Assembly: GCF_018140925.1 (NCBI RefSeq)
Contig: NZ_CP073315.1
Span: 3,906,001-3,970,000, forward strand
Direction: 5' to 3'
Source of the DNA: Psychrobacillus sp. INOP01
Lineage (GTDB): Bacteria; Bacillota; Bacilli; Bacillales_A; Planococcaceae
DNA: 64,000 bases
A model generated the notes under the pieces. It was given only the letters and a program-made list of their open reading frames with translations. It had not been told where the DNA came from and made no database searches. A program made the translations under genes and the position numbers. Below are positions 17,510 through 26,442 of this stretch, piece after piece (position 1 is the stretch's first letter; every line of letters begins with the position of its first letter).

Positions 17510-17544
17510 CCCTTGGACTTTATTAGTTCAAGGGATTCTTTAAG
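17510..17544 (+). terminator. Expression-platform hairpin of the FMN riboswitch
   Basis: CCCTTGGACT (17510-17519) pairs with AGTTCAAGGG (17525-17534) and is followed by ATTCTTTAAG. The T run is weak, so the control may be premature termination or an effect on the downstream ribosome site. Confidence 0.6.
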
Positions 17545-17604
17545 TATGCAAACGTGCTGAACCTTTCTTCTTGTGGAGTGAATCGCAAAAGGAGAGAGGA
17601 TTTT

Positions 17605-18198
17605 ATGTTAAAAGGCAAAACGCGGATGCTTATAGCAGTCGCAATGCTTAGTAGTATTTCTTTTGTTTTAATGCTACTTGCATTTCCATTACCGGTTTTA
17701 CCGGCTTATTTGAAGGTGGACTTTAGTGATATACCAGCTTTAATCGCTGCAATCACGATGGGTCCGGTAGCAGGAATTCTAGTTGCATTTTTAAAAAATG
17801 TGTTAGATTGGCTATTTGCAGGGAGTCCAACTGGTGTACCTGTGGGACATATGGCTAACTTTGTAACTAGTATATTGTTTTTAGCACCTGTGTATCTGAT
17901 TTACCGTAAAGTTACTACGTCAAAAGGGATTATGGTTGGTCTTGGAGCAGGTACAGTCTCTATGGCGATTGGAATGAGTGTATTAAATTATTATGTGTTC
18001 TTACCTATGTACACTTATTTCTTAAATTTCCCAATGGAAACAGGTTCTGCCTTGTTTAATACTATCATATTCGGTATATTACCTTTTAATTTGATTAAAG
18101 GTATATTAGTAACTATTGTGATGATTGTATTATTCAAACGAATGAAACCATTGCTTGATAAGGTAACTAATTCATATATGAAACCTAATACAAATTAA
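17605..18198 (+). CDS. ribU: Riboflavin ECF transporter S component RibU
   Basis: A 197-residue, six-segment membrane protein. The matches to RibU/YpaA include YLKVDFSDIPALIA, GPVAGILVAFLKNVLDWL and PVGHMANF, and the C-terminal GILPFNLIKG. It binds riboflavin and works with the shared EcfAA'T module, which is not in this window. ATG 17605 follows AAAGGAGAGAGG; the frame upstream is noncoding leader. Control is by the FMN riboswitch above. Confidence 0.95.
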   Translation: MLKGKTRMLIAVAMLSSISFVLMLLAFPLPVLPAYLKVDFSDIPALIAAITMGPVAGILVAFLKNVLDWLFAGSPTGVPVGHMANFVTSILFLAPVYLIYRKVTTSKGIMVGLGAGTVSMAIGMSVLNYYVFLPMYTYFLNFPMETGSALFNTIIFGILPFNLIKGILVTIVMIVLFKRMKPLLDKVTNSYMKPNTN

Positions 18199-18199
18199 C

Positions 18200-18237
18200 A
18201 AAAGGTTGTTTCTCCATTAGGAGGAACAACCTTTTTT
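18200..18237 (+). terminator. Intrinsic terminator after ribU
   Basis: AAAGGTTGTT-t-CTCC, loop ATTA, GGAG-g-AACAACCTTTTTT: a long stem with a T run. Confidence 0.9.
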
Positions 18238-18328
18238 AAGAGGAAAAAAATGAAGTGATTAAGAGAAAATGCTCCAATCAGAGTAATTTGGAGTGTAATA
18301 CTCTGATTTCCGTTCCACGCGTAGGCCA

Positions 18329-18376
18329 ACAGGATGTTGGTCACGAAGGCGTTGCCACACGAGGTGGCGTCTTAGC
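18329..18376. repeat. Dispersed hairpin repeat, copy 2
   Basis: It shares ACAGGA-GT and the GTTGCCA...GTGGCG-CTT core with copy 1 (15022-15075). Inner arms GCCA / TGGC flank CACGAGG. The rest of the 18238-18483 interval holds nothing else I can support. Confidence 0.6.
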
Positions 18377-18483
18377 CAGCGTTCCTTTGTCTCCATCTGA
18401 AATGGAAATCACTAGTACTATTCATTATTTAAACTATCATGAATTCAGTGGTTACAAGACATTATTATATACTTTCTTAATCT

Positions 18484-18524
18484 TTAAAAAATGGTGATCA
18501 TGACAAAGTCACAACCACCATTCA
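18484..18524 (-). terminator. Intrinsic terminator of the ferredoxin gene
   Basis: On the minus strand AATGGTG pairs with CACCATT around an inner GTGAC / GTCAT stem, and a T6 run follows. Confidence 0.8.
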
Positions 18525-18529
18525 ATATA

Positions 18530-18817
<288 letters not shown>

Positions 18818-18888
18818 CTATCGTATTCATTCTAAAGATGTTTTCCATACATTTCAACCAAAATACTTCAGAAAAGAGAGGTATTCCT

Positions 18889-19923
18889 ATGCATTTTCAT
18901 CAAATATTACTATTTATTATACATAAAATAACCGGTCAACGTTCTGAGAATGCTCCATATTATTTATTAAAAGGCAAAAAGTCAGGGCAAACTATTCAAG
19001 ATGTGACATATTTTCAACTTCATGCTTTTTTCTCTATCCTTCCACAATTATCGAAGGAAGATTATGATACAGCGATTAATGATTTGTTTAAAGAAGAGTT
19101 TATCCAGTTAAACGAATCACTTGTCTATATAACTAACAAAGGAGTAAAAGCATTACCTCAAGATAAAAAGCTTCGCTTAAACGGTTGGCAATATAGAGGT
19201 AAGGAACAAATCTTTTGGAAAAGAATCGACTTGGTTGTCCAAACGCTATCACAGTTTCAAGCAAATGAGAAAAAATTTGTACCAAATCAAAAGGATATTG
19301 CTAATCAGCATTTTGTTAAAGACTTTTTAATTCAGCATAATTTTCGTCACTCCAACTTAAAGAATGATATTAAGCAAGAAATATTTCATTTACTTGAAAA
19401 TTCTACTTTAGATGACATACACAGAACATTATTTGTTTATAGATTCAGCGGCTATAACAAAACTGGTTTGACATGGGAACAACTGGCTCGCTACTATCAA
19501 ATGACTGATTTGGATATCAAAATTACTTTTTTAGAATGCTTACATTGTATGTTAGACAATATTTCGATGGAGACAAGTCCTCGGTTATTCGATTTAGCTA
19601 AAGATATTCATATTGATTCACCTCTAACTGAATCTGCTTTTAGAACAAATAGCCTATTTGAGAAGGGATATTCTATTGAACAAATTGCTAGAATAAGAAA
19701 GTTGAAGATTAACACAATAGAGGATCATGTTATTGAAATAGTCTCAAACAATAAAAACTTCTCTATTTCACCTTTTATTTCTAGTGAGCAAGTAGAAGGA
19801 ATTCTTCATCTATCAAACGAGTTACATACAAAAAAACTTACATTAATAAAAGACAGATTACCAGAAGTTAGTTACTTTCAAGTGCGTTTAGCATTGACAA
19901 AGGGAGAACAAATTCATGAATAA
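18889..19923 (+). CDS. ypbB: RecQ-associated helix-turn-helix protein (YpbB-like)
   Basis: A 344-residue protein with a C-terminal helix-turn-helix (HTH_40) region near 265-300 (SLFEKGYSIEQIARIRKLK). Position directly before recQ, with an 8-bp overlap, matches B. subtilis ypbB. The exact role is unknown; the coupling suggests a helicase partner. ATG 18889 has AAGAGAGG upstream; the frame extends to 18838 without a ribosome site. Confidence 0.82.
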   Translation: MHFHQILLFIIHKITGQRSENAPYYLLKGKKSGQTIQDVTYFQLHAFFSILPQLSKEDYDTAINDLFKEEFIQLNESLVYITNKGVKALPQDKKLRLNGWQYRGKEQIFWKRIDLVVQTLSQFQANEKKFVPNQKDIANQHFVKDFLIQHNFRHSNLKNDIKQEIFHLLENSTLDDIHRTLFVYRFSGYNKTGLTWEQLARYYQMTDLDIKITFLECLHCMLDNISMETSPRLFDLAKDIHIDSPLTESAFRTNSLFEKGYSIEQIARIRKLKINTIEDHVIEIVSNNKNFSISPFISSEQVEGILHLSNELHTKKLTLIKDRLPEVSYFQVRLALTKGEQIHE

Positions 19924-21331
19924 ATTATATGAAATTCTTCAGAAAAAGTTCGGCCATGCAAACTTCCGAGAAGGTCAACAAGAAGTAATTGAGCAAATTA
20001 TAGATGGAAAAGATGTTGTCGCTATACTTCCTACTGGCATGGGAAAATCCCTTCTCTATCAGCTACCAGCTTACCTAATGGAAGGAACTGTGATTATAGT
20101 CTCGCCTCTTTTATCTCTTATGCAGGATCAAGTGGAGCAATTGAAAATACTAGGGGAAAAAAGAGTTATTGCCATCAATTCATTTTTACCATTTCAGGAA
20201 AGAGAATTGGCGATACGCCAGCTAGCTGATTATAAATTCATATTCACTTCACCAGAGATGCTGCAAAATGAACAATTTAACCAAGCGCTTAGAAATCTTT
20301 CCATCGCATATGTCGTGGCCGATGAAGCGCACTGTATTTCTCAGTGGGGATTTGATTTTCGACCTGATTATTTAAGAATATCCAATTGGTTACATTCACT
20401 AAAAACTGTGAACGTTCTTGCGTTAACAGCAACTGCGACAAAAGAAGTTGTGGGGGATATTAAAAAGACTTTACGGATGAAAAAACCATTTGAATACATT
20501 CATTCACTTGATCGACCTGCTATTGCATATGAAATGGTCGAGGTAGAAAATCATCTAGAAAAAATGAACTGGATTATAGGTAGAGTCACCACAACAGAAG
20601 GTCCAGGGATAATTTATACTCAATCACGTAAAAAGACGGAAGTTTATGCAGAGATGCTACGAGAACAAGGAATTTCTGTTGCCTATTACCATGCCAAAAT
20701 GGAGCAAAGTGACCGGATATTAATCCAGCAACAGTTCCAGCAAGGGCAATTAGATTGGATTTGTGCGACTAACGCCTTTGGAATGGGTATCCACAAAGAT
20801 AATATTAGACAAATTATTCATGATCATATTCCTACATCTGTAGCAGGTTATATGCAGGAGGTTGGTAGGGCTGCTAGAGATGGCAATCAAGCAATCGCCT
20901 CTCTTTTATATACTTCTACGGATGTTGACCAAACTTTTTACGTAGCTATGCAAGACTTTCCAGAGGAGCAAGACATTCATATTGCTTATCACTCTGAGTA
21001 TTCTGAAGTCGAACAGGCAGAGACTACAGCACGTATTCTAACTTATTGGAAAGAGCAATTAAATGAACAAGAAACTATTCAATTATTTAAGCAAATTAAA
21101 CAAAAAAAGTGGCAGGATATACAAAGTTTTTACTCGATGATACAAAACGATATTTGTTTACGTCAGCAGCTACTACATTTTTTTGACCAACCATTGATAG
21201 AAAAACCTTACTATTGTTGTTCCAAATGTAAGTTAGACGTTTCAAGCATCTTACGAAAAAGATCAGATGAAAAAAATGACCAAGACGAATTGAATTGGAA
21301 GGATAGACTAAATTCTCTCCTCCCATCTTAA
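19916..21331 (+). CDS. recQ: ATP-dependent DNA helicase RecQ
   Basis: A 471-residue superfamily-2 helicase. Motif I is GMGKS at 41-45, motif II DEAHC at 136-140, motif III ALTATAT, and motif VI QEVGRAARDG. Four cysteines near 420-440 (one in ICLRQQ, then CCSKC) form the RecQ zinc site. There is no clear HRDC domain after it, so this is the short form. It overlaps ypbB by 8 bp. It unwinds DNA in recombinational repair. Confidence 0.93.
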   Translation: MNKLYEILQKKFGHANFREGQQEVIEQIIDGKDVVAILPTGMGKSLLYQLPAYLMEGTVIIVSPLLSLMQDQVEQLKILGEKRVIAINSFLPFQERELAIRQLADYKFIFTSPEMLQNEQFNQALRNLSIAYVVADEAHCISQWGFDFRPDYLRISNWLHSLKTVNVLALTATATKEVVGDIKKTLRMKKPFEYIHSLDRPAIAYEMVEVENHLEKMNWIIGRVTTTEGPGIIYTQSRKKTEVYAEMLREQGISVAYYHAKMEQSDRILIQQQFQQGQLDWICATNAFGMGIHKDNIRQIIHDHIPTSVAGYMQEVGRAARDGNQAIASLLYTSTDVDQTFYVAMQDFPEEQDIHIAYHSEYSEVEQAETTARILTYWKEQLNEQETIQLFKQIKQKKWQDIQSFYSMIQNDICLRQQLLHFFDQPLIEKPYYCCSKCKLDVSSILRKRSDEKNDQDELNWKDRLNSLLPS

Positions 21332-21344
21332 TACTTTTGTTAAG

Positions 21345-21373
21345 TTTACTTTTTCTACAATATTCGTCATAAT
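21345..21373 (+). promoter_or_regulatory. Possible promoter of the LysM gene
   Basis: TTTACT (21345-21350), 17 nt, CATAAT (21368-21373). It is a fair sigma-A match in the gap between recQ and the next gene. Confidence 0.4.
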
Positions 21374-21411
21374 AGAAGTAGAAATGAAGGTAGAAATGGA
21401 GTTTGAATAAA

Positions 21412-22017
21412 ATGAACCAAGATGATTATCAAAAAAAAATCGACGAACATCGACAATCCATTGGACAAGATGACGATTCCAATGAAATGAGAAGAAGTAG
21501 AAGTTCAAATAAGAAACCAAAGAAAAAATCTAGAAACTTATTAATTCCTACTGTCTTTTGTATTTTTATATTAATACCAGTTAGTATCTTTATTTATGTG
21601 CAATTTTTCTATGAAGCTGATCCAGATAAAGCAGAAGTAGTAAAAAATGATACGATACATGTTGAAACACAGACAATTAATAATGGAACAGAAAAAGAGG
21701 ATACTCCTAAAGAAGAAGCAGATGTCAAAGAAGAAGTAGAAACTCCAGTAGTAACTACTCCTAAAGAAACAGAGCAATCAGTTAAAGAACCAAAAGAGGA
21801 AGTTACTGAAGAGCCAAAGAAAGAACCAACTCCAGTAGAGAAAACAGAGCCTACCGATGTGGCCGGTTCTAAAACGCATATAGTAAAGGAAAATGAAACA
21901 CTATATCGTATAGCCGTAAATTATTATAATGATCCATCAGCAGTCGAAAAAATAAAGTCTGCAAATGGTCTAACATCGAATGAAATTGCAGTTGGACAAA
22001 AGCTAGTGCTCCCTTAA
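21412..22017 (+). CDS. ypbE: LysM-domain membrane protein (YpbE-like)
   Basis: About 201 residues: a charged N-terminus, one membrane segment (about 43-66, LLIPTVFCIFILIPVSIFIYV), a long repetitive Lys/Glu/Pro/Thr linker (about 75-155) and a C-terminal LysM domain (about 157-201) with HIVKENETLYRIAVNYY. It likely anchors in the membrane and reaches into peptidoglycan. Position after recQ matches B. subtilis ypbE. ATG 21412 is chosen, with GGAG 10 nt upstream. Confidence 0.85.
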   Translation: MNQDDYQKKIDEHRQSIGQDDDSNEMRRSRSSNKKPKKKSRNLLIPTVFCIFILIPVSIFIYVQFFYEADPDKAEVVKNDTIHVETQTINNGTEKEDTPKEEADVKEEVETPVVTTPKETEQSVKEPKEEVTEEPKKEPTPVEKTEPTDVAGSKTHIVKENETLYRIAVNYYNDPSAVEKIKSANGLTSNEIAVGQKLVLP

Positions 22018-22091
22018 ACGTAAAGAAAGAAGGATATTTTTCACAAATGTTGAATATATAAAGTATATCCTAAGTTGGAAGAGGTGCTAAT

Positions 22092-22724
22092 ATGTTTGTA
22101 AAAAGTGTGATGATCCCAAAAGAAAAATGTATAACTGTTCAAGTGGATACGACGGTATCGTCGGCTCTCCGTAAATTAGAAGAAAAAGAAATGGATGCTT
22201 TACCGATTCTAGATAATGGAAAATATGTAGGTATGTTCAATAAGTACCTTTTGTATAAAGCTCATTTCTATAGCAGTCTTGATAATGACGCTTTCATGGA
22301 GCAAACAAAAGTAACAGATATTATGACGAACGAAGACATATTTGTTCGCTACGAGGAAGTTTTTGAAAATGCAATGATTAAGCTTCATGATTTTCCAGTC
22401 ATAGCTGTGGTTGAGGAAGGGAAATTTCTTGGATTGGTCACCCGTTATGACGCAGTTGAACAATTTAAAAGTGCATTTGGTATGAATAGTAAAGGAACAC
22501 GTATTACATTCACTTCTGTGGAATCGGAGGGGCGGATTCAAAAAATGACGGATGTGCTTCATAAATATCATGCCTCAGTCATTTCAATCGTTACTTTTGA
22601 TGAAACAGATAAACTATTTAGACGTATTGTATTAAAGATTGAAAACGATTCAAAGATAGATCGGATTTTAGCTGATCTAGAAAAGTCAGGGTTTCGTGTT
22701 TTACATATTGACAAAGAAGAGTAG
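22092..22724 (+). CDS. Tandem CBS-domain protein with C-terminal ACT-like region
   Basis: A 210-residue soluble protein. Two CBS motifs (about 1-60 with ALPILDNGKYVGM, and about 75-127 with FPVIAVVEEGKFLGLVTRYD) should form one adenine-nucleotide-binding Bateman module. The C-terminal 75 residues look like an ACT-type regulatory fold. There is no catalytic domain. Nothing equivalent lies between ypbE and ypbG in B. subtilis as I recall it. A ligand-sensing role is inferred only. Confidence 0.8.
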   Translation: MFVKSVMIPKEKCITVQVDTTVSSALRKLEEKEMDALPILDNGKYVGMFNKYLLYKAHFYSSLDNDAFMEQTKVTDIMTNEDIFVRYEEVFENAMIKLHDFPVIAVVEEGKFLGLVTRYDAVEQFKSAFGMNSKGTRITFTSVESEGRIQKMTDVLHKYHASVISIVTFDETDKLFRRIVLKIENDSKIDRILADLEKSGFRVLHIDKEE

Positions 22725-22750
22725 AATTATCAATATTAGACACGAATGTA

Positions 22751-22776
22751 GGACAGGGGAATTTCCCTGTCCTTTT
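22751..22776 (+). terminator. Intrinsic terminator after the CBS gene
   Basis: GGACAGGG, loop GAATTT, CCCTGTCC, then TTTTCC. Confidence 0.85.
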
Positions 22777-22799
22777 CCATGTTGTTTGGGGGGATATAC

Positions 22800-23567
22800 T
22801 TGATTGGATGGATAATTGGTATTGTATTGGTTATATTTTTTAGTATTTTTTTGTATATGTTATTTTTAGCTTTTCAAACAAATGTTCATACCCACTCTTT
22901 ATTAATTGACGAATGGACGAAGGACAGTCAATTTCATATTTTTTTCATATCTGATATCCATCGGAGAAAATTAAGTGAGAAACTTATTCAAAACCTCATC
23001 GGAAAAGTAGATATAGTAATAATTGGAGGAGATTTGACAGAAAGAGGCGTCCCGTTAAAACGGACTAATGAAAATATTAAGAATCTTGCCAAGTTAGGTA
23101 GTACCTGTTACGTGTTCGGTAACAATGATCGAGAAGTTGGGGAACAAAACTTACGGAGTATCTTAGATGCCCATGACGTTCATATATTGGAAAATAGCTC
23201 AGTTAAATTTGAAAAAAACAATTATTCTGTTCGTATAGTTGGGATTAATGATGGATTTGCGGGGAATGTAAAAATATATGAGGCGTACAAAGACGTTGAA
23301 GAATCGGATGTCATCATTTTTGCAACCCATGCTCCTGTGTATTTCAATAATGCCAAAAAGATAAGTAAGCCACATCTTCTTTTAGCTGGTCATCTTCATG
23401 GTGGGCAAATACGCTTTGGACCATTTGGGATTTATGAAAAGGGAAGCTATCGTGAAAAAGAAAATAGTGCAGAGCTCATTAGTAATGGGTATGGAACAAC
23501 AGCTGTTCCATTGAGACTTGGTGCAAAATCGGAATGTCATCTAGTAACGATTAGTGGAAGACATTAA
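22800..23567 (+). CDS. ypbG: Membrane-anchored metallophosphoesterase (YpbG-like)
   Basis: A calcineurin-like phosphoesterase of 255 residues from TTG 22800. It has an N-terminal membrane anchor (about 3-25) and metal motifs FISDIHRRK (D-x-H), GGDLTE, GNND, ATHAP and LAGHLHGGQ. The usual GNHD reads GNND here. TTG 22800 lies 6 nt after GGGGGG; ATG 22779 lacks a ribosome site and falls next to a terminator. The substrate is unknown. Confidence 0.85.
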   Translation: MIGWIIGIVLVIFFSIFLYMLFLAFQTNVHTHSLLIDEWTKDSQFHIFFISDIHRRKLSEKLIQNLIGKVDIVIIGGDLTERGVPLKRTNENIKNLAKLGSTCYVFGNNDREVGEQNLRSILDAHDVHILENSSVKFEKNNYSVRIVGINDGFAGNVKIYEAYKDVEESDVIIFATHAPVYFNNAKKISKPHLLLAGHLHGGQIRFGPFGIYEKGSYREKENSAELISNGYGTTAVPLRLGAKSECHLVTISGRH

Positions 23568-23593
23568 GTGAATAAAAGAAAGGAAGTTTTTTT

Positions 23594-24571
23594 GTGTATC
23601 AACAGGTAGATGTATTAATAGTTGGGGGAGGACCTTGTGGGTTAGCAACTGCTATTTCTACGCAAAATATTGGATTAAAAACCGTTGTAATCGAGAAAGG
23701 GAATGTGGTTGAGGCTATTTATAACTATCCCACACATCAGACTTTTTTTAGTACTAGTGAGAAATTATCAATTGGCGGAGTTCCATTTATAGTAGAGGAG
23801 AGAAAGCCAAAAAGAAACCAAGCGCTAGTCTACTATAGAGAAGTGGCAAAACTAAATAATATTGATGTCCATAAGTATGAACAGGTGCAAAAAGTAGAGA
23901 AACAAGAAAAAAATTTTAAGGTACACACTTCTAAGGAAACTTATGTGGCAACATATGTAGTCATTGCAACTGGTTATTATGATCACCCGAACTATATGAA
24001 CATTCCTGGTGAAGAATTAGCGAAGGTACATCATTATTTTAAAGAGGGGCATCCATACTTCGGTTTAGATGTTTTAGTGATAGGTGGGAAAAATTCGGCT
24101 ATCGATGCAGCTCTAGAACTAAACAAAGCTGGAGCTAATGTGACTGTAGTTTATCGTGGAAGCGAGTATTCGCCAAGTATAAAACCATGGGTCCTTCCTG
24201 AGTTTGATGGTCTCGTTAGAAATAATGAAGTACAAATGCATTTTAATACAGAAGTATTAAAAATTAGCGCATCTAATGTAATATTAAAAAATAGTCAAAC
24301 AGGAGAATTCCAAATACGAAATGATAATGTATTTGCAATGACTGGTTATCATCCAGATCATGCATTTTTAAAGCAAATGGGTATTCAAATCGATGAAGCT
24401 ACAGGAAGACCAGCTTTTAATTCAGAAACGATGGAAACGAATGTAGAAGGAATTTTCATTGCTGGTGTTATTGCTGCTGGTAATAACGCAAATGAAATTT
24501 TTATTGAAAATGGACGTTTCCACGGGGAGCAAATTGCAAAAGAGATAAAAAGAAAACAAGACGACAAGTAA
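23594..24571 (+). CDS. ypdA: Bacillithiol disulfide reductase YpdA
   Basis: A 325-residue FAD/NADPH thioredoxin-reductase-like protein. The FAD Rossmann motif is VGGGPCGLATA near 10-20, a second nucleotide motif is VIGGKNSAIDAALEL near 160, and it lacks the CxxC of true thioredoxin reductases. YpdA reduces oxidised bacillithiol; bshA, an early bacillithiol gene, is at 59621. GTG start with AAAGGAAG 8 nt upstream. Confidence 0.92.
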   Translation: MYQQVDVLIVGGGPCGLATAISTQNIGLKTVVIEKGNVVEAIYNYPTHQTFFSTSEKLSIGGVPFIVEERKPKRNQALVYYREVAKLNNIDVHKYEQVQKVEKQEKNFKVHTSKETYVATYVVIATGYYDHPNYMNIPGEELAKVHHYFKEGHPYFGLDVLVIGGKNSAIDAALELNKAGANVTVVYRGSEYSPSIKPWVLPEFDGLVRNNEVQMHFNTEVLKISASNVILKNSQTGEFQIRNDNVFAMTGYHPDHAFLKQMGIQIDEATGRPAFNSETMETNVEGIFIAGVIAAGNNANEIFIENGRFHGEQIAKEIKRKQDDK

Positions 24572-24624
24572 TGATTATTTAATCGTCAAAGATTTAAGTG
24601 GCGTTCCATAGTCCGAGTCTATAG

Positions 24625-24664
24625 AAAATCATCCCTAAATTTTTGAATTAGGGGTGATTTTTTT
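24625..24664 (+). terminator. Intrinsic terminator after ypdA
   Basis: AAAATCATCCCTAA pairs with TTAGGGGTGATTTT, followed by more T residues. Confidence 0.88.
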
Positions 24665-24856
24665 GTTTTATTTTAAACTAGGACGAAAGCCGAAATCGGG
24701 AAACTAAGCGATGAAAATGATGAAGACCCGATTGAAATTATCATTATCGTCGAAAGGAACAAATGGCTAAAAATAATACTTTTTCAGCGTCAAATGAATA
24801 CTTTTTAAGAAGTGGGAAACATTAACGGGAGTAGATGCAGAAATGGAGGGATTAGG

Positions 24857-24994
24857 ATGAAGAAAAAACATACTTTTGCGCTTGTGTCTGTTATTTTATC
24901 AACAGGGTTTTTATTCGGCTGTAACGGTGTCGATGAAGATGAGCCAGATCCGACCGAAGAACCTACTGAGCAAACAGAAGATAATAGTCAATAA
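24857..24994 (+). CDS. Small acidic lipoprotein, unknown
   Basis: A 45-residue protein with KKKH, a hydrophobic core and the lipobox LFGC (cysteine at 22), followed by a short tail dominated by Asp, Glu, Pro and Thr. GGAGGGATTAGG precedes ATG 24857, so translation is well supported; the frame upstream to 24812 is not. Mature length would be only about 24 residues. I do not recognise a family. It sits alone between two terminators. Confidence 0.7.
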   Translation: MKKKHTFALVSVILSTGFLFGCNGVDEDEPDPTEEPTEQTEDNSQ

Positions 24995-25027
24995 TATATT
25001 TTTTTATTAAAACAGGATTCATATAAG

Positions 25028-25056
25028 AACATCGTTCGATACTGAACGGTGTTTTT
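25028..25056 (+). terminator. Intrinsic terminator after the small lipoprotein
   Basis: AACATCGTTC pairs with GAACGGTGTT around GATACT, then TTTTG. Confidence 0.8.
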
Positions 25057-25140
25057 GTTTTATTTAAATAAATACGATTTGAGTTAGTAAAAGATAATTT
25101 ACTAAAAGGATGTTAGTCAAAAATGGATATATTTCCTGTT

Positions 25141-25266
25141 CGCAAGTAAATCCTCAGAGAGAGAAAGTACCCCACAAAGGAGAGTAAGTAACGCATTCGA
25201 TAGAGTTAATAAAATACTATTGAATTCAAGTAACTAGCATGGGAACGCAAGTAAATGGTCATTTGT
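25141..25266. repeat. Degenerate tandem array, exactly 21-bp period (array B)
   Basis: Six consecutive 21-bp units start at 25141, 25162, 25183, 25204, 25225 and 25246. AAGTA occupies unit positions 4-8 in five of six (25144, 25165, 25186, 25228, 25249); unit 4 has TAATA there. The first and last units share CGCAAGTAAAT. The rest of the 25057-25341 gap shows no gene. Confidence 0.65.
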
Positions 25267-25341
25267 AAAACGGTTATTATTAAAATGAGGAATTACTTAA
25301 TTATTTCTACAATTAACTTCACTTTATTACTACAATTGAAC

Positions 25342-25386
25342 AAGAGTAGCTTGCCGTAAACTCACTGAGTTACGAAAGCTACTCTT
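25342..25386 (-). terminator. Stem-loop after the asparaginase gene
   Basis: AAGAGTAGCTT (25342-25352) and AAGCTACTCTT (25376-25386) form an 11-bp stem, with an inner CGTAA..TTACG stem. The T run on the minus strand is short. Confidence 0.65.
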
Positions 25387-25408
25387 TAATAACCTACAAA
25401 ACTTACCT

Positions 25409-26374
25409 CTAAAAAATACACTCGATTGCTTGTTGTGGGTCGGGATGGTTCAATGCTATTAGTAAGGCAAGTCGTGCTTTTTGTCCATTTAAACCTTGGG
25501 CAAAAACCACTCCTGCATCCTTAAGACCTTTCCCTCCACCTTTATAACCATACACGTCTTGCGCAATTCCGTTAAAACATCTGGATACTAACACAATCGG
25601 AATTCCTTTATTTAATGTTTCTTCAATGACAGAAACAAGGCTTGGGGGTACATTTCCTTGACCTAAGCCCTCCAACACTATTCCATCATACCCTAAATCT
25701 ATCGAGGCTTTTAGCAAGTCTGGCTCCATTCCTGCATATACTTTAAACAATGTGACCTTTTTCTCGACGTGTTCGATTGGAAAAATGATACGATGATTGG
25801 GTGAATGATGAAAATGTACGACTGACTTAGATATAAAACCAATAGGTCCATATTGTGGACTCTGAAAAGTACTTACATTACTAGTGTGGGTCTTGGTCAC
25901 ATTTTCCGCAGTGTGTATTTCATCGTTTAATACAACTAATACACCTTTCATTTTTGCATGATCGGAAGAAGCCACTTGAATAGCAGACATCAAATTATAT
26001 AATCCATCTGCTCCGATCTCATTGGAAGAACGCATGGCACCTGTAAGGACAATTGGAATTTCCGTATCAACCGTGAGGTCCAAAAAGTATGCAGTTTCTT
26101 CCAAAGTATCTGTTCCGTGCGTAATGACAACTCCATCTATATCGTCAGTTAAAATATATTGGTCAATAAGCTGTTTCAACTGCAACATCTCGACAGGAGT
26201 AATATGGGGTGAAGGAAGATTAAATGCCTCGATTTCCACTATATTGGCTAATGATCTAAGTTTTTCTGCCTCAATTAATAGTGGATTTTGATCTGCTGGA
26301 ACAACAGCTCCGGTCTCTGCATGCACTTGCATGGATATCGTGCCACCTGTGTGGATTAGTAAAATAGTTTTCAT
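25409..26374 (-). CDS. ansA: L-asparaginase
   Basis: A 321-residue asparaginase/glutaminase-family enzyme hydrolysing asparagine to aspartate and ammonia. The first catalytic threonine is in HTGGTISM near residue 12 and the second motif is VVITHGTDTLEETAYFLDL near 88. No signal peptide is present, so it is cytoplasmic. ATG follows GGGAGG on the minus strand. It is divergent from prsW. In B. subtilis this slot does not hold an asparaginase. Confidence 0.92.
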   Translation of the reverse strand: MKTILLIHTGGTISMQVHAETGAVVPADQNPLLIEAEKLRSLANIVEIEAFNLPSPHITPVEMLQLKQLIDQYILTDDIDGVVITHGTDTLEETAYFLDLTVDTEIPIVLTGAMRSSNEIGADGLYNLMSAIQVASSDHAKMKGVLVVLNDEIHTAENVTKTHTSNVSTFQSPQYGPIGFISKSVVHFHHSPNHRIIFPIEHVEKKVTLFKVYAGMEPDLLKASIDLGYDGIVLEGLGQGNVPPSLVSVIEETLNKGIPIVLVSRCFNGIAQDVYGYKGGGKGLKDAGVVFAQGLNGQKARLALLIALNHPDPQQAIECIF

Positions 26375-26442
26375 TGTAAGTACCTCCCATATTTTGAGTA
26401 TTTAAGGTATAATAGTAATAATGAAATGGAAGGAGTAAGCTT

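Noticed and set aside
17298-17543. 81-codon frame
   Set aside because: It overlaps the FMN riboswitch and its expression platform; conserved RNA blocks explain the sequence.
18255-18497. 80-codon frame between ribU and fer
   Set aside because: No ribosome site; it spans the dispersed hairpin repeat and the fer terminator.
22209-22571. 120-codon minus-strand frame within the CBS gene
   Set aside because: Antisense shadow; the plus strand has clear CBS motifs and a ribosome site.
23100-23140. YpbG inactive because GNHD reads GNND
   Set aside because: Other metal-binding motifs are intact and Asn/His variation at this position does not by itself show loss of activity.
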